Under the pieces are notes generated by a model. It searched no databases. It saw nothing but the letters and a program-made list of their open reading frames with translations, and was not told the DNA's origin. Positions 1-9,929 of a DNA stretch of 64,000 bases are shown here, in pieces. Made by a program: the position numbers and the translations under genes. Numbering within the stretch: the first letter of the stretch is position 1; each line of letters opens with the position of its first letter. This DNA comes from Methanobrevibacter woesei (lineage in GTDB: Archaea > Methanobacteriota > Methanobacteria > Methanobacteriales > Methanobacteriaceae): positions 62,001 through 126,000 of the forward strand of contig NZ_MZGU01000003.1 of assembly GCF_003111605.1 (NCBI RefSeq). Direction: 5' to 3'.

Positions 1-682
1 GATGCATCATTCCAACACGAACACGGAAATCTCCTTCTAAATTAGCCACTTCTTCAATTAAATCAGATAATTTTTCACCAGTGTCCAAACCAAATGAAGC
101 AGTATCTTGAGCAGTTAATTGAATTTCAACTGCACCATTATCAATAGCTAATTGAGCTTCTTTTTTAATATCTTCAATAGGGTAGCTATTTAGGGAACCT
201 CTTGCAAAACGAGTACAGCAGAAGGTGCATACACCAGTACAACCTTCGCAGATTTGGATAATATGAACATAAGGATTATTTTTAACTTTAGAAAGTCCTA
301 CCTTACTATCTTTTGTAAAACCATGTTCCCTTACAATATTTCCATTACATGCTCCTTTAACAACATCAGCAACATGATTTAATTTATGCGGACCAATCCA
401 ACAACAATCAGGACCAACTTTTTCAAGTTTTTCACCATCAATTTCTACCATGCAGCCCCCAACAATCACTTTCTTATCAGGAAACTCTTTTTGTAGTTTT
501 TGAATCCTGTAGGTTACTTTATTCTCGGTTGGTAGTTTTACATAGCAAGTATTAACAATGATGGCATCAGCATCTTCTATATTATCTGTTAAATCAATAC
601 CATTATCCTTCAATAAACCTGCCATGATTTGAGAATCAGCCTGATTATAAGTACATCCATATGTTTCTATAAATACTTTCAT
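1..682 (-). CDS. tRNA methylthiotransferase, MiaB/MtaB-like (partial)
   Basis: Radical SAM methylthiotransferase that probably thiomethylates the threonylcarbamoyl-adenosine at tRNA position 37 (archaeal MtaB-like branch). The frame opens with MKVFIETYGCTYNQADSQ, the typical UPF0004 start, with cysteines that would hold an auxiliary cluster. About residues 150-160 read CEGCTGVCTFC, which contains the radical SAM C-x3-C-x2-C motif. The gene runs off the left edge, so the C-terminal half and any TRAM domain are not visible (227 residues seen). It starts 6 bases after the stop of the zinc-ribbon gene upstream and is probably co-transcribed with it. The family is clear. The exact tRNA substrate is inferred from archaeal relatives. 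Confidence 0.9.
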   Translation of the reverse strand, partial: MKVFIETYGCTYNQADSQIMAGLLKDNGIDLTDNIEDADAIIVNTCYVKLPTENKVTYRIQKLQKEFPDKKVIVGGCMVEIDGEKLEKVGPDCCWIGPHKLNHVADVVKGACNGNIVREHGFTKDSKVGLSKVKNNPYVHIIQICEGCTGVCTFCCTRFARGSLNSYPIEDIKKEAQLAIDNGAVEIQLTAQDTASFGLDTGEKLSDLIEEVANLEGDFRVRVGMMH

Positions 683-688
683 ATTATC

Positions 689-1312
689 TTAACTTTTCTT
701 TACAATGTATTTAGTCAAATCATAATCATAGTTATTAAGTTTAATAGGCTTAGAGTAGACTCTTTTAATAACAGAAGCCTTTGCAAAACCAGAAGTAGTT
801 TTTCTTTCATTAGTTTTAATAACATGAATTTTAACAATGCGATTATCTATTTTAACTATATCTTCAGTAGCTATTTCAAAATCCCTATCTAAATCAAGTT
901 TATATGAATCAACTTTTCCATGTAAATCAACAGAAAAACCAATACGTGCCGGAATTTCAACAGATGAAGCCCAAATAGTTTTAATATCTTCAATTAATGC
1001 TTTTTCAACCCTTTTTGCATTAGTTTCAATACTGGTAACTTCAACCTGACCTAATTCAGAGATAAGAACATCCCCAACTTCTAATTCATCATTAGGTGAT
1101 AAATCAATGGTTGATTTGATAGATTGATCTTGTTCACTAATAATAATTCTATATGGTTTAGGTTTTTTAGCTGAAAAAGTATCCCTAAACACATGTTGGC
1201 AGTCATTACATCTTAATAATAACTCTTCAGTAAATTTCTTTTTTGTAGATTTTTGTTTTGAATTTAAAATCTCAACATCATCAGAACCGCAAATAGGACA
1301 TTCCATTTTCAT
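689..1312 (-). CDS. zinc-ribbon protein, HVO_0476-like family
   Basis: A 207-residue archaeal protein with an N-terminal zinc ribbon (CPICGSDD, then CNDCQHVF about 30 residues later), followed by a basic and beta-rich region without a catalytic motif that I recognise. It resembles the HVO_0476 zinc-finger family found across Euryarchaeota. The function is unknown. A zinc ribbon plus a basic body suggests nucleic acid binding, which is inference. It lies between the homoaconitase small-subunit gene upstream (18-base gap) and the tRNA methylthiotransferase downstream, all on the minus strand. Confidence 0.7.
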   Translation of the reverse strand: MKMECPICGSDDVEILNSKQKSTKKKFTEELLLRCNDCQHVFRDTFSAKKPKPYRIIISEQDQSIKSTIDLSPNDELEVGDVLISELGQVEVTSIETNAKRVEKALIEDIKTIWASSVEIPARIGFSVDLHGKVDSYKLDLDRDFEIATEDIVKIDNRIVKIHVIKTNERKTTSGFAKASVIKRVYSKPIKLNNYDYDLTKYIVKKS

Positions 1313-1330
1313 TACGCCCCCATAAAAAAA

Positions 1331-1816
1331 TTAACCCTTTTCTTTTAAATAATGGTTAACAACACCACCATCATTAAGAATATCAAGCATGAAATCCTTA
1401 AAAGGTTCAAAAGTTACAGACTCCCCAGTAGTTTCATTAACTAAACTACCTTCAGATAAATCGATACTTATAATATCTCCATCTTTTGCTTCAATATCAC
1501 TAATAATTACTGGAAGGCCAATGTTAATTGCATTCCTATAAAAAATTCTACCAAAAGATTTAGCAACAATTGCATCTACACCTGCTGTTTTAATAGCTAC
1601 AGGAGCCTGTTCTCTTGAAGACCCACAGCCAAAATTCTCATCAGCAACAATTATATCTCCCTTTTGAACATTCTTTGTAAAATCTGGACGTTCAGTTTCA
1701 AGAACATGTTTAGCAAGATCTTCAGGATTAAAAGTCCTTAAATATCTTCCAGGAATAATAACATCAGTATCAATATTTTTATCAAAAGTCCATGTTTTTC
1801 CTTTAATTTTATCCAT
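1331..1816 (-). CDS. hacB: homoaconitase / isopropylmalate isomerase small subunit
   Basis: Small (swivelling) subunit of a two-subunit aconitase-family hydro-lyase, 161 residues. The family motif [12 protein letters not shown] is present. The substrate loop reads YLRT at residues 25-28. In methanogens YLRT marks the homoaconitase subunit (MJ1271 type) and YLVY marks the isopropylmalate isomerase subunit, so this is more likely HacB of the 2-oxosuberate (coenzyme B) route than LeuD. The large subunit is not in this window. No cysteines for an Fe-S cluster are expected in this subunit; the cluster sits on the large one. Family certain, substrate assignment fairly strong. Confidence 0.85.
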   Translation of the reverse strand: MDKIKGKTWTFDKNIDTDVIIPGRYLRTFNPEDLAKHVLETERPDFTKNVQKGDIIVADENFGCGSSREQAPVAIKTAGVDAIVAKSFGRIFYRNAINIGLPVIISDIEAKDGDIISIDLSEGSLVNETTGESVTFEPFKDFMLDILNDGGVVNHYLKEKG

Positions 1817-2104
1817 AAATATCCCTTCACTAATAAAAATTATAAATCTATGATTTTGTGTTTAATTATTGAATCAAATGATATTAAACTCTAATTTTAA
1901 ATCAATATTTATTTTTTCAGATTAAACCTAATATTTCCTATAACACAATAAAGAATACAATTAAAATTAATTATATTTGAATGTGACTTGAATTATTAGA
2001 GCATACAATCTAATTATATTCTATTTTCAATTATACCTATCAAACATCCCTAAAGATAGAATATCCATTTGATTCAACTTCGTTAATCATAGATTATTTG
2101 AATT
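1817..2104. other. AT-rich intergenic region between hacB and tes
   Basis: 288 bases, very AT-rich, between the 3' end of tes and the 5' end of hacB. It must hold the hacB promoter. I see no clear small ORF, RNA fold or repeat in it. Confidence 0.6.
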
Positions 2105-3613
2105 TTAGTCTTTACTGCTTTTAAGAGGAGTTGAAAACATTTCTTCAACAGATTCTCTATACATTGAATTCATAGTACAGAATGGGATAATTCTTCCATC
2201 TGGAGTTGCATAATGAATAACACATTTTTTAACTCTATCTTCATCAAAGTTAAAGGCATCCATAAAGTGCATACATGAAATAAGCATTGCATCTTTAGAG
2301 AAATCTCCTAAAGCATCATAAGACCTTTTAGTGAAGACATTTAATAAAATTCTTGAAATGTTTAAGTCTTCAGGTTTTTCACTTTTATCGATTAATTTAG
2401 GGAAATCTTTTGCAGCTCTAGCTAATACCCTTTTACTAATTCCAAATCCACCATTTTCAATCCTATCTGAGTAATTATTTAATAATTCAAATAATTTTTC
2501 AACATCTAAGAAACGAGTAATTGGAATTAATTTATTTAAAGTATTTTCATCCCCATCCTCTTCAATAAATACATAAGTACCTACACCACAATGTTGATGA
2601 CAATTTAAGGTTACACTTGGATCTTCCCCTTCCATTGCACCAATAAATCTAGAAACAGATTCAACAGCTGAAGGAGAATAAAAATCAGTTGTTTTTACAT
2701 CCCCATAAGTTTGTTCTTCAACTAATTGGAGGAAATCAGGAATTGTAACTCTTTGTTCTTCCACTTGGTCAGTTGGAGTTCTTCCAGAGAAAGATACTGG
2801 TTGGAAGTTTACACCATAAATAATATCTCTATTATCAAATGCAAACTTGATAATATCTCCTACTTGATGGTCATTAATACCTTTAACTAATGTTGGTACA
2901 AGAACAACCCCTAATCCTGCTTTCCTACAGTTTTCAATAGCTTTTTTCTTTTGATCAAGTAAATCTTTACCTCTACTTGCAATATATGGTTCTGGTGTTA
3001 CACCATCAAATGATAAATAAACAGTGTTAAGACCTGCTTCTTTTAATTGTTTAGGAAGTTCTTCTTTTCTAGCTAATCTTAAACCATTAGTAGCTATTTG
3101 AACATGAGTAAATCCTTCTTCTTTAGCCATTGCAACAAGTTCTACAAGATCTTTACGTACTGTAGGTTCACCACCAGCATATTGAATAGCTGGAGTTGGA
3201 TGAGGTTTTAAATTTCTTAAATTTCTAAGCATGTCACGTATTTCATCTTGTGTTGGCTCATATAACCTACCAGATGCTGCAGCATTAGCAAAACAAATTG
3301 GACATTTTAAATTACATCTATTAGTAACATCAATTAATCCTAATACTGTAGAAGTCTCATGGTTTTCACAAAGTCCACAGTCATTTGGACAGCCAAAAGA
3401 ACCTTGAACCATAGGATTTTCAACAGAACGAATTGATGGTTCATATTTATTTGCACGATTGTATAAATCAGCACTAGACCAATATGTATTTACAAACTCA
3501 CCATGCTCATCACAAGTTTTTTTAATTAGAATTTTTCCATCTTCTTCATAAACTTCAGCATCAAGTGGTTTTGAACATACTGGACATAGGCTTTTAGTCA
3601 TTTTAATACTCAA
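2105..3613 (-). CDS. tes: tetraether lipid synthase (radical SAM)
   Basis: A 502-residue radical SAM enzyme matching the MJ0619/Tes family, which joins two archaeol chains into the macrocyclic tetraether of the membrane. Three cysteine groups are visible: C10/C13/C34 in an N-terminal zinc- or cluster-binding part, C75/C79/C82 (GCPNDCGLC), and the radical SAM C100-x3-C104-x2-C107 (CNLKCPICFA). YAGGEPT, the SAM-contacting GGE motif, follows. The start is uncertain: a TTG at 3613 lies close to a GGTGAT site, and an ATG at 3601 is four codons inside. It is divergent from carS, another lipid gene, across 186 bases. I assign Tes from family knowledge; the reaction itself cannot be read from the sequence. 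Confidence 0.85.
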   Translation of the reverse strand: MSIKMTKSLCPVCSKPLDAEVYEEDGKILIKKTCDEHGEFVNTYWSSADLYNRANKYEPSIRSVENPMVQGSFGCPNDCGLCENHETSTVLGLIDVTNRCNLKCPICFANAAASGRLYEPTQDEIRDMLRNLRNLKPHPTPAIQYAGGEPTVRKDLVELVAMAKEEGFTHVQIATNGLRLARKEELPKQLKEAGLNTVYLSFDGVTPEPYIASRGKDLLDQKKKAIENCRKAGLGVVLVPTLVKGINDHQVGDIIKFAFDNRDIIYGVNFQPVSFSGRTPTDQVEEQRVTIPDFLQLVEEQTYGDVKTTDFYSPSAVESVSRFIGAMEGEDPSVTLNCHQHCGVGTYVFIEEDGDENTLNKLIPITRFLDVEKLFELLNNYSDRIENGGFGISKRVLARAAKDFPKLIDKSEKPEDLNISRILLNVFTKRSYDALGDFSKDAMLISCMHFMDAFNFDEDRVKKCVIHYATPDGRIIPFCTMNSMYRESVEEMFSTPLKSSKD

Positions 3614-3649
3614 AAAATCACCTTAATTAAATCTGAAAAAATAAAATCA

Positions 3650-3673
3650 ATAATAATATTATAATATTATTAT
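3650..3673. promoter_or_regulatory. 24-bp perfect AT palindrome between tes and carS
   Basis: The bases at 3650-3673 are their own reverse complement, centred on TATA. The site lies in the shared upstream region of two divergent lipid genes, 36 bases from the tes start and 126 from the carS start. It contains only A and T, so it may be promoter sequence or chance rather than an operator. Confidence 0.4.
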
Positions 3674-3799
3674 ATATCTTAATAATTTATTATTATAATT
3701 CATATTTATACTTTGTTAAAAAATAAAGTTGTTTAATACTATAAGTTTAATAATTATATTGTATATAATTAATATTAATTAGAAATTAAGAGGGAAAGA

Positions 3800-4366
3800 A
3801 TGGTAGAGACAATTTATTTACCCATTGCAGTCTTAATTACAACACTTTACTTTTTATTACCTGCCTATTTATCCAATAGTAGCGGATTGATATTCGGTGG
3901 AGGCATTCCTGTTGATTTTGGAAAAACTGATAAAAATGGCGTTAGATTAATAGGCGATGGCTGTACCTGGAGAGGATTAATAGCAGGAGCAATTGTGGGA
4001 ACTCTTGTTGGCGCCATTCAAGGATATTTCGGACCATATTTACTGGAAAACTTTGGAGAATATATTCTTACCCCTATCTGTAGTAACTTACATGAAGGAA
4101 TACTTGTAGGATTCCTATTAGGTTTTGGAGCATTATTAGGTGATGCAATAGGAAGTTATATAAAAAGAAGAATTGGAATCCAACGTGGAAGACCTGCTCC
4201 GATTTTAGATCAATTAGATTTTATTATTATGGGATTAATCCTTGTATTGCCTATAATACATTTAAGCTTAGATTTTATAATCCTTTCATGTATTTTAACA
4301 TTGATTATCCATTTACTAGCTAATACAATAGCTTATCTAATAGGAATAAAAGATGTATGGTATTAA
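3800..4366 (+). CDS. carS: CDP-archaeol synthase
   Basis: Transfers CMP from CTP to the unsaturated archaetidic acid precursor, giving CDP-2,3-di-O-geranylgeranylglycerol, the branch point of archaeal polar lipids. The 188-residue protein has about five hydrophobic segments and the CarS/DUF46 signatures GGGIPVDFGKT and RLIGDGCTWRG near the N-terminus, then GDAIGSYIKRRIG and RGRPAPILDQLDF. It is an integral membrane protein of normal family length. An AGAGGG site sits just before the ATG. The divergent neighbour tes also acts on archaeal lipids. Confidence 0.93.
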   Translation: MVETIYLPIAVLITTLYFLLPAYLSNSSGLIFGGGIPVDFGKTDKNGVRLIGDGCTWRGLIAGAIVGTLVGAIQGYFGPYLLENFGEYILTPICSNLHEGILVGFLLGFGALLGDAIGSYIKRRIGIQRGRPAPILDQLDFIIMGLILVLPIIHLSLDFIILSCILTLIIHLLANTIAYLIGIKDVWY

Positions 4367-4385
4367 AACCATAACAAAACTTTTT

Positions 4386-5408
4386 TTAATTTAAATATTT
4401 ATTCATCATAACTGCAGTACCTACAGCAGGAGCTACAACACATTCTTCATCAGTTAAAATATCACCCATTGATTTAACTTCCAAACCAAGACTTTCTGCA
4501 GCTTTAGCATCTAAAATATCTTTTCCAAGCCCTGTTGTTATAACTAAATTCAATCCTTGTTTTTCAGATACCTGTTTAAGGCCATCAGCAATCTGTTTTA
4601 CCTGTTCTTTATGAATAAACTTAGAAATTTCAACAACATCATCAGTAGAAATTGAATCTAAATCAGCACATAAAACTCTTGAAATTCTTCTCATACATTC
4701 AATTTTAGATTTACCTTCACCATCAAAGGTGTCACAAATATAATCTTTTTCATCAATTAAATCTAAAACTCTGTAAACATCAGCAGTCTGTGCAAATAAC
4801 TCTGAAGCAACCCTATACTCTTTTCCATTTAATTCTACTTTATCTAAAAAACTAGCTAAGTTTGTTCTTAAAGTTCCGGTGTAGACAAGTTCACCAGTTG
4901 CAAGTCTTTCAAAATCAGAATTACCAATTGCACATTGTTTTCCATCTTTAATTGGAATAATATCAGTAGTTGTACTTCCAGTATCAATGAAAATACAATT
5001 TTCAGCTATTAAAGTAGCTATTTCACAGGTAGCAATCCAATTAGCAGCTGCTGCCTGAAGAGGATCTTTTTTTAAGTCCTCACTAGACAATACTCCTTTT
5101 AGAGTAATATAACCTACAGGACAATCAAAGAGCTCATCACATTTATTAACAACATCAAGAACCCCCTCTTTTTTAGTTACATATGCATCTACAAGTTCAG
5201 CTGTCATTGAGATACCAACAGCATCAATATCTTCAAAAGGACATATGTTTTCAATTAATTCCTTTAAAACACTAGCTAAATCATCATTATTGCTCCACAT
5301 TGGAAGATATGCATAATCCACTTCAATATTTTTAATTTCACCATCTTCAAAATCAATAATAGCTAAATCAGTATTTGCTCCACCAATATCAAAACCTGCT
5401 ACTTTCAT
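4386..5408 (-). CDS. mfnF: methanofuran biosynthesis condensing enzyme MfnF
   Basis: A 340-residue ASKHA-fold protein of the hydantoinase/oxoprolinase type. It begins MKVAGFDIGGANTDLAIID (phosphate-1 loop) and has a second loop, IFIDTGSTTTDIIP. In methanogens this family is MfnF, which couples the furan diphosphate with gamma-glutamyltyramine to form the methanofuran core. The gene for the enzyme making gamma-glutamyltyramine (mfnD) lies directly upstream with a 6-base gap, which supports the assignment. It is last in the wecB-mfnD-mfnF run and converges with carS. Confidence 0.85.
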   Translation of the reverse strand: MKVAGFDIGGANTDLAIIDFEDGEIKNIEVDYAYLPMWSNNDDLASVLKELIENICPFEDIDAVGISMTAELVDAYVTKKEGVLDVVNKCDELFDCPVGYITLKGVLSSEDLKKDPLQAAAANWIATCEIATLIAENCIFIDTGSTTTDIIPIKDGKQCAIGNSDFERLATGELVYTGTLRTNLASFLDKVELNGKEYRVASELFAQTADVYRVLDLIDEKDYICDTFDGEGKSKIECMRRISRVLCADLDSISTDDVVEISKFIHKEQVKQIADGLKQVSEKQGLNLVITTGLGKDILDAKAAESLGLEVKSMGDILTDEECVVAPAVGTAVMMNKYLN

Positions 5409-5414
5409 TATAAA

Positions 5415-6509
5415 TTACTCCTTATCAACATCAATTATTAAATTATTACCACTTTTTTTAAATACAACTGAACCTTCAAGAGAAATATCTTTTTCTATAT
5501 CCCCAATAGCTATTTCACCATCTATTAATTTAATAATAGCTGATGCAATATTAAAATTAGTTATTTTTTGAATTCCCACATAAGGTGTTGTAAATCTAGA
5601 ATTAATTTCAAGTAAATAAACTGGGAAATATCCATCATCACTTATACGTAAATCCACACCAACAAAACCTTTTAAACCATCAACATATTTTACAGCTTTA
5701 ACTGCAGTATCAAATGCTTCTTTTTCAAATTCAGATTTAAAAGGAGACTGACCTCCAATATAAGTTCCCTTTTCATTTCTTATTTCAATAAATTGCTTAT
5801 TTAGACATATTGGAATTACATTTTCCCCATCACAAATTAAACTAACACTTACATCAATCCCTTCAATATATTCCTGAACCAATATCCTGGAACCTGGCGG
5901 AAAAATCTTTTCTAAATCATAAGATAAATCATTAATATCTTCAATAATCTTTATATTTTCACAGTCAACACCAGTAACTGGTTTTATAATTATCTTAAGT
6001 TGGGTTAAGGGATCTTCAGCCTGCCATTTTTTATATAAATTAGTGAGGGCTCTTTTCCAATAACCTTTAGGATCGATTTTGAATTTAAATGTTCTTGGTT
6101 GAGGAACCACACCATACAACTCTTCAAAAAGCTCATATTTGTCAGAAGTTACATAACAAGCCTCAGCTGAAGAAGTGTAAAGTTTAACATTATTATCTTC
6201 AAGTATTTTAGTAAACTTATACAAATTGTTGTCATTTTCAGCAGCAATGAAAATAGCTCTTTTAAATTGTGCTGCATTTTCTAAAAGCCAATTTTCTAAA
6301 GGTTCATTGATTAAAATCGGAGATACATTTTCATAATCATTGACTAAATCTTTATAGGTTTCATTAATAACTAAATGAACTTCTTCATCTTTTAAATCAT
6401 CCAATAAAGAAAAGATTAAAGCTTCTGCTTCAGAGATAATGCACTGATCTTTTTCACCAGAAGCTGTAAAATATTCAAATGCTAAAATAGGCTCACTGGA
6501 AGCAATCAT
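5415..6509 (-). CDS. mfnD: tyramine--L-glutamate ligase (ATP-grasp)
   Basis: A 364-residue ATP-grasp ligase. The glycine-poor N-terminal third is followed by the ATP-binding part ([15 protein letters not shown], then [16 protein letters not shown]) and the metal-binding end [12 protein letters not shown]. The methanogen family joins glutamate to tyramine in methanofuran synthesis, and mfnF directly downstream fits. Its ATG lies 17 bases inside the end of wecB, so translation of the two is probably coupled. No operator is visible. Confidence 0.83.
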   Translation of the reverse strand: MIASSEPILAFEYFTASGEKDQCIISEAEALIFSLLDDLKDEEVHLVINETYKDLVNDYENVSPILINEPLENWLLENAAQFKRAIFIAAENDNNLYKFTKILEDNNVKLYTSSAEACYVTSDKYELFEELYGVVPQPRTFKFKIDPKGYWKRALTNLYKKWQAEDPLTQLKIIIKPVTGVDCENIKIIEDINDLSYDLEKIFPPGSRILVQEYIEGIDVSVSLICDGENVIPICLNKQFIEIRNEKGTYIGGQSPFKSEFEKEAFDTAVKAVKYVDGLKGFVGVDLRISDDGYFPVYLLEINSRFTTPYVGIQKITNFNIASAIIKLIDGEIAIGDIEKDISLEGSVVFKKSGNNLIIDVDKE

Positions 6510-7815
6510 AAGTAATCATCATGCCTTTTAAGTTTAATTCACTAGCTGGAAACTTCATAACTCCATTATCATATATCATATGAATTAATGATTGATTTTC
6601 TTTTTCAAAGTCTTCAACAGTAATATCTTCATCAATTAAAGCCATTTTTCTATTAAATGATGACATTATATCTTCTGGAGATTCTATTTTTAATAGTCCT
6701 TTATTATAGTAATCTTCAATAGCATCAAGAGTTAAAATAGAAGAGTTCCCATCACCATAAGGATTTTTAGCATTTCTCATATTATTTGCAAATTCTTCAT
6801 CTTCAAGAATCTTACGTGCATTTTCCAGGATAACTTCTTTATCAGAACCTACCAAAATATTACCTCCAGCAGTAACAGTTTCTGGACGTTCTGTATTATA
6901 TCTTAAAGTTAATGCAGGTACATTTAAAGTAATAGCTTCTTCTTGAAGACCTCCGGAATCAGTTAAGATTAAAGTAGACATTGAAGTTAATAATAAAAAG
7001 TCCAAATATCCTAAAGGCTTTATAATATGGACATGTTCTAAACTGTTTAACTTATCAAAGAGTCCAAAGTTTTCCAAAGTCTTTTTAGTTCTTGGATGGA
7101 TAGGGAAAATAATATTCATATCATTTAGCTCTTCTAAAGCTCCAATAATTCCTTTTAACCTATGTTCATCATCTACATTTTCAGCCCTATGCATTGTTAA
7201 GGTTAAAATATTGTCCATATTTTCAATATCTAGATTAGCTAATGATTCTTCTTCAATTCCTCTTTTTTTAGCTATTTCTAAATGTCTGAAACATGCATCT
7301 ACAACAGTATTTCCAGTTATAAATAATTTTTTATGAGAAATATTCTCTGCAAGCAAATTAATTGCTGATTCTTCTGTTGGAACAAAATACATTAATGAAC
7401 AGACATCAGCAGCCATCCTATTAATTTCTTCAGGCATTGTCATGTCAAAAGAACGTAATCCTGCTTCAACATGTCCAACTGGAATATGTAATTTAGAAGC
7501 AACAAGAGCTCCTGCAAGTACTGCATTTGTATCTCCTTGAACAAGAACAATATCAGGTTTTTCATCAATCATAACTTCTTCAATACCCTGCATCATTAAT
7601 CCAGTTTGTTTTCCATGAGATCCAGAACCCACATGAATATTATAATCTGGAGCAGGAATTTCCAAGTCTTTAAAGAAATTATCAGACATTTCCTTATCAT
7701 AATGTTGACCAGTATGAAGAAGAACTAAGTCAATACCTCTTTTTCCAATTTCATCAATAATTGGCGCCATTTTAATAATTTCTGGCCTAGTTCCAAGTAC
7801 AATAGCTATTTTCAT
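6493..7815 (-). CDS. wecB: UDP-N-acetylglucosamine 2-epimerase (non-hydrolysing)
   Basis: Interconverts UDP-GlcNAc and UDP-ManNAc for surface polysaccharide. Signatures are [14 protein letters not shown] at the N-terminus, [33 protein letters not shown] and [10 protein letters not shown] start it at the ATG at 7815. A GTG nine bases further upstream is in frame but is part of the ribosome binding site. The protein is 440 residues, about 70 longer than the usual 370. The extra C-terminal part (from about [10 protein letters not shown] onward) matches no domain that I know. It precedes and overlaps mfnD. Confidence 0.9.
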   Translation of the reverse strand: MKIAIVLGTRPEIIKMAPIIDEIGKRGIDLVLLHTGQHYDKEMSDNFFKDLEIPAPDYNIHVGSGSHGKQTGLMMQGIEEVMIDEKPDIVLVQGDTNAVLAGALVASKLHIPVGHVEAGLRSFDMTMPEEINRMAADVCSLMYFVPTEESAINLLAENISHKKLFITGNTVVDACFRHLEIAKKRGIEEESLANLDIENMDNILTLTMHRAENVDDEHRLKGIIGALEELNDMNIIFPIHPRTKKTLENFGLFDKLNSLEHVHIIKPLGYLDFLLLTSMSTLILTDSGGLQEEAITLNVPALTLRYNTERPETVTAGGNILVGSDKEVILENARKILEDEEFANNMRNAKNPYGDGNSSILTLDAIEDYYNKGLLKIESPEDIMSSFNRKMALIDEDITVEDFEKENQSLIHMIYDNGVMKFPASELNLKGMMITYDCFQ

Positions 7816-7957
7816 TTTTATCACTAACTAAATATATTGTATAAATACCTTTTAAATTTTTATAAAAATTATTTCATTAGTAAAAATGGAATTTACACCT
7901 AAGCAATATTTTAAATAAATATTTTAAAAATAGGGAAAAAATAGAACTAGAAAAGTA

Positions 7958-8827
7958 TTAATTTCCTTTTAAATCTTTCAAGCTTTTAATCATTGATTCA
8001 CGAATTGCATACTTCTTTTGCAAGTCACATAAGCTGTCTGTTAAATCTCTTGTAAATCTCTCACAGGCATACTGATCATATTGGAATTTAACACCATCAT
8101 ATTCAACATTCATTAAAATTAAATAATCTGGTTCTAAAACTTTAATATTGGCTCTTGGTGCACCTTCAGGAGGATTTAAAAGTTTATTAACTTCTTCAAT
8201 TTCCATTTTTCCAATAGCTACATCAACAAAAACTCTCATCATTTTACGAACCATATTCCATAAAAAGCTTTCACCATAAATATCTACAAAAATTGGAGTT
8301 AAAGGTTCATGTAAATTTGGAAAATCCTTTTTATGATAATCTTCGAGAGTAGGTTGACTTATTTTAATATCTGCTATTGTTCTAGTTGTTGTTTTTTGAA
8401 ATCTTTTTGTAAAATTAGTAAAATTATGAGTTCCTTTAAATACTTCTGCAACTTCATTTAATTTATCAATATCTAAATCATCTCTAAATAATAAATAACG
8501 ATATTGCCTCATTTCTGCATAACGTGGCTTGAAACCAAAACGAACAGGAGCTTTAGCTAAAATTTGGATATCATCAGGTAAACTATTATTAATTTCATTA
8601 ACTCTTACTTCTTTTTCACTTTGAAAACTAATTACATTTCCTAAACTATGAACACCAGCATCAGTTCTTCCAGCTATTCTGAATCTAGATTTCTTTAAAT
8701 CATCAATGTAGTCTAATTTACGTAGATGGTAGATTAATTCTTCCTCTACGGTTCTTAAATCTGGCTGTCTTTGAAATCCATGAAAATTAGTTCCAATATA
8801 TCCAATTTTTAAAGCTGTTCTCTTCAT
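7958..8827 (-). CDS. truA: tRNA pseudouridine synthase A
   Basis: Makes pseudouridine at tRNA positions 38-40. The catalytic aspartate lies in RIAGRTDAGVHSLGNVISF. RQYRYLLF, HNFTNF and FLWNMVRKMM are further TruA signatures. I choose the ATG at 8827 (MKRTALKIGYIGTNFHGFQ), because TruA proteins begin this way. An open frame continues 21 codons upstream to 8890 but does not look like part of the protein. This gives 289 residues. A monocistronic unit is likely, divergent from the AraC gene. Confidence 0.92.
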   Translation of the reverse strand: MKRTALKIGYIGTNFHGFQRQPDLRTVEEELIYHLRKLDYIDDLKKSRFRIAGRTDAGVHSLGNVISFQSEKEVRVNEINNSLPDDIQILAKAPVRFGFKPRYAEMRQYRYLLFRDDLDIDKLNEVAEVFKGTHNFTNFTKRFQKTTTRTIADIKISQPTLEDYHKKDFPNLHEPLTPIFVDIYGESFLWNMVRKMMRVFVDVAIGKMEIEEVNKLLNPPEGAPRANIKVLEPDYLILMNVEYDGVKFQYDQYACERFTRDLTDSLCDLQKKYAIRESMIKSLKDLKGN

Positions 8828-8919
8828 ATTACTTATATTATTAATTTCAGGATAAAAAGCTATTGTAAAAATCAAGCATAATGGGAACAACTATTAAATA
8901 ATTTAAAATAAAAAATTAT

Positions 8920-8933
8920 TTAGTCATACCTAA
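8920..8933. promoter_or_regulatory. operator-like site upstream of the AraC gene
   Basis: TTAGTCATACCTAA. It matches, on the opposite strand and with one mismatch, the site TTAGGTATGCCTAA at 10120-10133 upstream of the exporter genes. It lies 15 bases before the ATG and 12 bases after a TTTAAAA box (8902-8908), so it would overlap the transcription start. The inverted TTAGG/CCTAA halves resemble operators of iron-responsive DtxR-type repressors. Confidence 0.6.
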
Positions 8934-8948
8934 ATTAAAGGTGAAATA

Positions 8949-9929
8949 ATGAAGGATGAAATTATCAAAGACATGCTTGATTCATATTATTTTGGTGAAA
9001 AAGTAAAACTAAAAAAAGAAGATTTAAAAACAACCTACGAACTTTCTTTGAAAACAGGACATGGCACAATGACCTGTTATGATATATTTGAAGGCATTAG
9101 CTTAATTTATAATGATTTTCATGCATTTGATTGTGAAGAATTTTTATGCGAAAAAAAAGTATCCAACACATTAATTGAGATTAATCACTGTAATAAAGGA
9201 AGATTTGAATGCGAATTAGAACCAGGAATGTTAAATTATTTAGGAGAAGGTGACTTAGTAGCTAGTTTTGCATACCATCAAAAACAGATATCCTCATTTA
9301 CATTGGGTTATTACGAGGGCTTAGAGTTACTAATTGACATTCCAAAGGCAGAAAAATCAATTAGCAACTTCCTTAATGAAGAAATAAAATTTAACTACCT
9401 GTATGAGTTAATTAAAGAAAATAATGGAATAGCCATCTTTAGATCAAATAAAGAAATAGACCACGTTATTAGCGAGCTATATAATGTTGATGAAAGGATA
9501 AAAATGAGCTATTTTAAATTAAAATGTGTCGAACTATTATTATTCCTTAAAATAACTAACTTAGAAAGAAATAAATCCATATCTAAAAATGGGTTTTCCT
9601 TAAAACATGTAAATACAATAAAGATGATAAAAGATGAATTAACAGAAAACTTGAATAAAGATTTAACATTAAATGAACTTTCAAAAAAATATAATATAAG
9701 TAAAACAACAATAAAAACATGCTTTAAAGCAATATATGGAAAACCTCTTTTTAAATGGAGAAAAGAGTATAGACTACAACATGCAGAAGAATTATTAAAA
9801 AATACTGATTTTAAAATTGCAGAAATAGCAAATAAGGTAGGATATAAAAATTCAAGTAAATTTACTGCAGCTTTTAAAGATTATTCAGGATTTACACCAT
9901 CCGAATATAGAACCTTAAAAAAATATTGA
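8949..9929 (+). CDS. AraC-family transcriptional regulator
   Basis: A 326-residue regulator. Residues 1 to about 220 form a sensor part without a known motif. The last 100 residues are a clear double helix-turn-helix AraC domain (LTLNELSKKYNISKTTIK and IAEIANKVGYKNSSKFTAAF, ending SGFTPSEYRTLKK). AraC proteins are common in bacteria and rare in archaea, so transfer from a gut bacterium is plausible. Ybt-like exporter genes follow on the same strand, as in bacteria where such a regulator controls a siderophore-type transporter. A GGTGAAATA site precedes the ATG. The palindrome at 8920 suggests that the gene is itself metal- or self-regulated. Confidence 0.85.
   Translation: MKDEIIKDMLDSYYFGEKVKLKKEDLKTTYELSLKTGHGTMTCYDIFEGISLIYNDFHAFDCEEFLCEKKVSNTLIEINHCNKGRFECELEPGMLNYLGEGDLVASFAYHQKQISSFTLGYYEGLELLIDIPKAEKSISNFLNEEIKFNYLYELIKENNGIAIFRSNKEIDHVISELYNVDERIKMSYFKLKCVELLLFLKITNLERNKSISKNGFSLKHVNTIKMIKDELTENLNKDLTLNELSKKYNISKTTIKTCFKAIYGKPLFKWRKEYRLQHAEELLKNTDFKIAEIANKVGYKNSSKFTAAFKDYSGFTPSEYRTLKKY

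Noticed and set aside
8828-8890. N-terminal extension of TruA with a hydrophobic start
   Set aside because: Known TruA proteins begin at the MKRTALKIGY-type start. The upstream part is probably just an open frame.
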